From Pseudomonadota bacterium (lineage in GTDB: Bacteria > Pseudomonadota > Gammaproteobacteria > Xanthomonadales > Rhodanobacteraceae): DNA of 8,563 nt. Location: positions 1 to 8,563 of the forward strand of contig JAFEEK010000011.1 of NCBI GenBank assembly GCA_018241165.1, written 5' to 3'. This document shows, piece by piece, positions 6,287 through 8,563 of the stretch (positions within the stretch are counted from its first letter, which is position 1; each line of letters starts with the position of its first letter). Under the pieces are notes generated by a model. The model did no database searches. It had not been told where the DNA came from and saw only the letters and a program-made list of their open reading frames with translations. Position numbers and translations under genes: made by a program.

Positions 6287-8322
6287 CGGTCGCTCCCGAG
6301 CATGTTTTCTCTGTGCTGCCGCAAGAATTCGAGTTCAGGACGGAATCGTTCTGGCAACTCGATAGCCCGGTCTTCGGCGGACCAAAATACTTCCTTTATG
6401 AATTCGTCTTTGCTGGCCTTCAAACGTTTGGACAGCACGATCCGCCCGTCGTCAGTCAGCGAAAATAGGTGGCTGTCGAATGCCTTGTCGTGAATCGCCG
6501 AGAGACATAGCCCATTGCTCGGATTCAATCGGTTCGCCCTATCGTCGCGCCAAGGCACGATGTGGCTCGCAACTAGCAGCCGTGCATCGCTCACGCCGGA
6601 AACGCAGCAGCGCCCACGATAGCTTGCGAGTACGGCTCGGCGGAAAAAAGATTGCTTGACGCGTTGCTCGACAATCGCCCGGCGTGTTTCGCCGGTGAAG
6701 TCCGTAATCGAAAAATCTCTCTCCATTTCCTGCGGTGTTTCGACGCGTTGTCCTTGCAAATGCGCAAGACTTTCCCGGATTTGCTGACATTCGACGACAA
6801 GGCGTTCCCAATCGGCATGAAATTCCTCCCATACCGCCTTGTCGAGTGCGGACGCGTTGCCGAGACCGTGTCGCCCGGAATTGCGAATCGTCGGATCGAG
6901 ACTCGCAAAATTGACCAGCTTCATCGCCAGCGAACTGGGCGTCCTGCCGATCAAGTTCGATAGTTCCATGATTTGCGGATTGCGCTGATGTAGCTTGCCG
7001 AATGGCAACTGGCAATAGAGGTAAAAGGCCAGCTTCAACTGTTCACGCGTCCAATTGCCGCGTTTCGGGAATGTTTCCGGTGCAATGGTTGTTCGCGGCA
7101 TGGCAACGCGCTCCTCGACTCGCAGCTTCGACACGATGCACTGTGCAACAGCTTCGATCATTGGCACAACTGCTGCGTCGGCAAAAAGTTTGTACGCCTG
7201 CGTATCGCTCACCGGAATCTTGAAGGTGGACGGAAAGCCCATCAGGCGCGCGCACTCGCGTGGGGTCAGCCTGCGCGGTCGCCGTCTCGCGCCTTGCGAC
7301 ACCAGGATTTCGGAGCCGTCCTTGTAGTAGCGCGCCGACAAGGTGCGCGCGACGCCATTGCCATCCACCAGCCCGAAACCGAAACCGTTGCCGGCGGCGC
7401 GGTGCTTGGCGGCGTAGTCTTGCAGGTATTGCCACAAGTGCGCGGTGAGCGTGTACTTCGCGGCGGCCTTCGCCTTGGCGCCTTCGGTGTAGGGCGGTTC
7501 TGCCGCTTCGGTGCCGTCTTGCGGATGCAGAATGCTGGCAAGCCGCGGGCCCTGTTTCGGCAGCCTCAAATCGTCCCACGAGAAATCGGTCGGCTCGCGG
7601 AATCCCACAATCAGGATGCGTTCGCGATGCTGCGGAACGAAGCATTGGCCGTCGATGATCTTGCAATGGATCTGGTAGCCGAGGTCTTTTTGCAGCGTGC
7701 GCTCGATCACGCGGAACGTGTTGCCCTTGTCGTGGCTCTTGAGATTCTTGACGTTTTCCAGCAAAAACGCCTTGGGCTGCTTCGCCTTGATGATGCGCGC
7801 CACGTCGAAGAACAGCGTGCCTTGCGTTTCGTCAGCGAACCCGTGCTTGCGCCCGAGTGCGTTCTTCTTCGACACGCCAGCGATGCTGAATGGCTGGCAA
7901 GGAAACCCCGCCAGCAGCACGTCGTGATCGGGAATGTCGCGCGCATCCACACCGGTGATGTCGCCGGCAAAGTGGTGCGTGGCATCCGGAAAATTCGCAA
8001 GGTAGGTCTTCTGCGCCCACGCATTCCATTCGCTGGTGAACACGCAGCGCCCGCCGTGCGCCTCGAAACCCATGCGGATGCCGCCGATGCCGGCGAACAG
8101 ATCGATGAAGGTGAATGCCGCATCGCGCGAGTCCGGAACCTCCAGCGGCAGCAGGCGTTGCCGGATTGCGTCCACGAGGTACGGTGGCGGATCGGTTTCG
8201 CGTACTTCCCAGCGCCGCACCGTGCGCACGTCCACGCCCAAAGCGGCGGCAAGTTCGCGCTGGCTGTAGCGCCCGCGCAGGCTGGACAACAGATGCACCA
8301 CGTTTTCCACGCCGTTCCCCAT
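6283..8322 (-). CDS. Single-chain HTH / Dcm-like cytosine-C5 methyltransferase / HNH endonuclease
   Basis: One unbroken frame of 679 residues joins three modules. Residues about 18-55 form a helix-turn-helix (YSQRELAAALGVDVRTVRRW). Residues 70-400 are a C5-methyltransferase very like E. coli Dcm: motif I DLFAGIGG (74-81), motif IV GFPCQPFS with catalytic Cys142, motif VI ENV (189-191), motif VIII QHRER (231-235), a target-recognition region with KYTLTAHLW and GNGFGFG, then RTLSARYYKDG and RRLTPRECARLMGF. The recognition region resembles Dcm, suggesting a CCWGG or CCNGG-type target. Motif X departs from the usual QFGN as KLFADAAVVP (378-387). Residues 408-679 match a stand-alone HNH_2-type nuclease family: GNWTREQLKLAFYLY, NLIGRTPSSLAMKLVNFAS, then CCVSG, SHIVPW (His587), LNPSNGLCLS (Asn603) and HDKAFD. 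An internal ATG at 7101 could release the nuclease alone. The start ATG lacks a clear Shine-Dalgarno; a GTG four codons later has GGGGA before it. Confidence 0.93.
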   Translation of the reverse strand: MGNGVENVVHLLSSLRGRYSQRELAAALGVDVRTVRRWEVRETDPPPYLVDAIRQRLLPLEVPDSRDAAFTFIDLFAGIGGIRMGFEAHGGRCVFTSEWNAWAQKTYLANFPDATHHFAGDITGVDARDIPDHDVLLAGFPCQPFSIAGVSKKNALGRKHGFADETQGTLFFDVARIIKAKQPKAFLLENVKNLKSHDKGNTFRVIERTLQKDLGYQIHCKIIDGQCFVPQHRERILIVGFREPTDFSWDDLRLPKQGPRLASILHPQDGTEAAEPPYTEGAKAKAAAKYTLTAHLWQYLQDYAAKHRAAGNGFGFGLVDGNGVARTLSARYYKDGSEILVSQGARRRPRRLTPRECARLMGFPSTFKIPVSDTQAYKLFADAAVVPMIEAVAQCIVSKLRVEERVAMPRTTIAPETFPKRGNWTREQLKLAFYLYCQLPFGKLHQRNPQIMELSNLIGRTPSSLAMKLVNFASLDPTIRNSGRHGLGNASALDKAVWEEFHADWERLVVECQQIRESLAHLQGQRVETPQEMERDFSITDFTGETRRAIVEQRVKQSFFRRAVLASYRGRCCVSGVSDARLLVASHIVPWRDDRANRLNPSNGLCLSAIHDKAFDSHLFSLTDDGRIVLSKRLKASKDEFIKEVFWSAEDRAIELPERFRPELEFLRQHRENMLGSDR
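7099..7116 (-). promoter_or_regulatory. Internal ribosome binding site and ATG at the methyltransferase/HNH boundary
   Basis: GAGGAG (7116-7111) lies 9 bases before an in-frame ATG (7101-7099) that encodes Met408. Translation from here would give a 272-residue protein beginning MPRTTIAPETF, the expected length and layout of a free-standing HNH nuclease of this family. The site is stronger than anything before the main start at 8322. Use in the cell is inferred, not shown. Confidence 0.5.
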
Positions 8323-8333
8323 CAGGAATCAAC

Positions 8334-8352
8334 AGCGGGCAGTATGTCCGCT
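8334..8352. promoter_or_regulatory. Imperfect palindrome, likely operator of the methyltransferase gene
   Basis: On the minus strand the 19 bases read AGCGGACA-TAC-TGCCCGCT: eight-base arms with one mismatch around a 3-base centre. It covers the predicted -10 box and lies 11 bases before the start codon. Dcm-related enzymes with N-terminal helix-turn-helix regions, such as M.SsoII and M.EcoRII, are known to repress their own promoters, so this is a natural binding site for residues 18-55 of the encoded protein. Confidence 0.5.
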
Positions 8353-8369
8353 ATTTATCCCCGCGGCAA
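8341..8369 (-). promoter_or_regulatory. Predicted promoter of the methyltransferase-HNH chain
   Basis: TTGCCG (8369-8364) and CATACT (8346-8341), each matching four of six consensus bases, are separated by exactly 17 bases on the minus strand. Transcription would begin about 11 bases before the ATG at 8322, giving a very short leader. The -10 box falls inside the palindrome at 8334-8352. Confidence 0.4.
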
Positions 8370-8442
8370 GGATTGGCCATACGCGACGATCCAGTTCAGT
8401 GCTCGCATAGGCACGCAATCCTTTTCAATTGCACAACCCCGC

Positions 8443-8563
8443 CTACTCCTCCTCGCGCAGCCACGCGGCAATATCGCGCTCACCACGCAGCACGCGCCAC
8501 ACGTCGATCTGCGCGGATCGCTCGACGTAAAAAACAAGATACGGAAAACGCCGCGTCTGCCAA
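8443..8563 (-). CDS. RelE/ParE-type toxin, C-terminal tail (runs off right edge)
   Basis: The last 39 residues of a minus-strand gene are visible, ending at a TAG (8445-8443). They read RRFPYLVFYVERSAQIDVWRV followed by LRGERDIAAWLREEE (written here in two parts). This closely fits the end of ParE-like toxins of the RelE/ParE superfamily: RRFPY-VFY, a strand with DVWRVLRG, then RDI--WL. Such toxins act with an antitoxin normally encoded immediately upstream, which would lie beyond the right edge. The tail lies about 75 bases before the predicted -35 of the methyltransferase gene and is in the same direction. No clear terminator separates the two. Confidence 0.75.
   Translation of the reverse strand, partial: WQTRRFPYLVFYVERSAQIDVWRVLRGERDIAAWLREEE

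Noticed and set aside
1..8563. CRISPR array, tRNA, rRNA or transposase gene
   Set aside because: No regularly spaced direct repeats, tRNA-like folds or transposase motifs were seen on either strand.

Overview
The window looks like chromosomal DNA from a GC-rich gammaproteobacterium, most likely of the Xanthomonadales/Lysobacterales group. Three things point there: ffh and a ypjD-type gene are divergent neighbours, as in many gammaproteobacteria; a short PilZ protein follows; and a TCATTCCCGC-type inverted-repeat element of the sort scattered through such genomes is present. The species cannot be named from the sequence alone.

Left part (1-3465) is ordinary core genome. It holds the N-terminal part of an exported DUF1800 protein (minus strand, running off the left edge) and ffh, the protein subunit of the signal recognition particle (minus). 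Across a short shared control region with an extended -10 box lie ypjD/ccsA-like and pilZ genes on the plus strand. A 96-bp nested inverted-repeat element (3474-3569) fills the gap between the converging pilZ and radA genes.

The right part (3573-8322) is a minus-strand chain in which each gene overlaps the next by 1 to 23 bases. In transcription order these are: a 679-residue protein joining a helix-turn-helix, a Dcm-like cytosine-C5 methyltransferase and an HNH endonuclease in one reading frame; an unrecognised 158-residue protein; a small possible ORF; a DinD-like DNA-damage protein that seems to lack an internal segment; and the recombination-repair gene radA. The AT-richer composition from the HNH half through dinD suggests acquired DNA inserted upstream of radA. 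The upstream end carries a promoter overlapped by an imperfect palindrome, a plausible operator for the methyltransferase's own helix-turn-helix. At the far right edge is the C-terminal tail of a RelE/ParE-type toxin.

The most notable object is the methyltransferase-HNH chain. It reads as a restriction-modification system on a single polypeptide, yet an internal ATG with a good ribosome binding site lies exactly at the domain boundary, so the nuclease may also be made alone. The overlapping layout would couple this system to damage-response and repair genes. That coupling is inferred from gene order, not shown.
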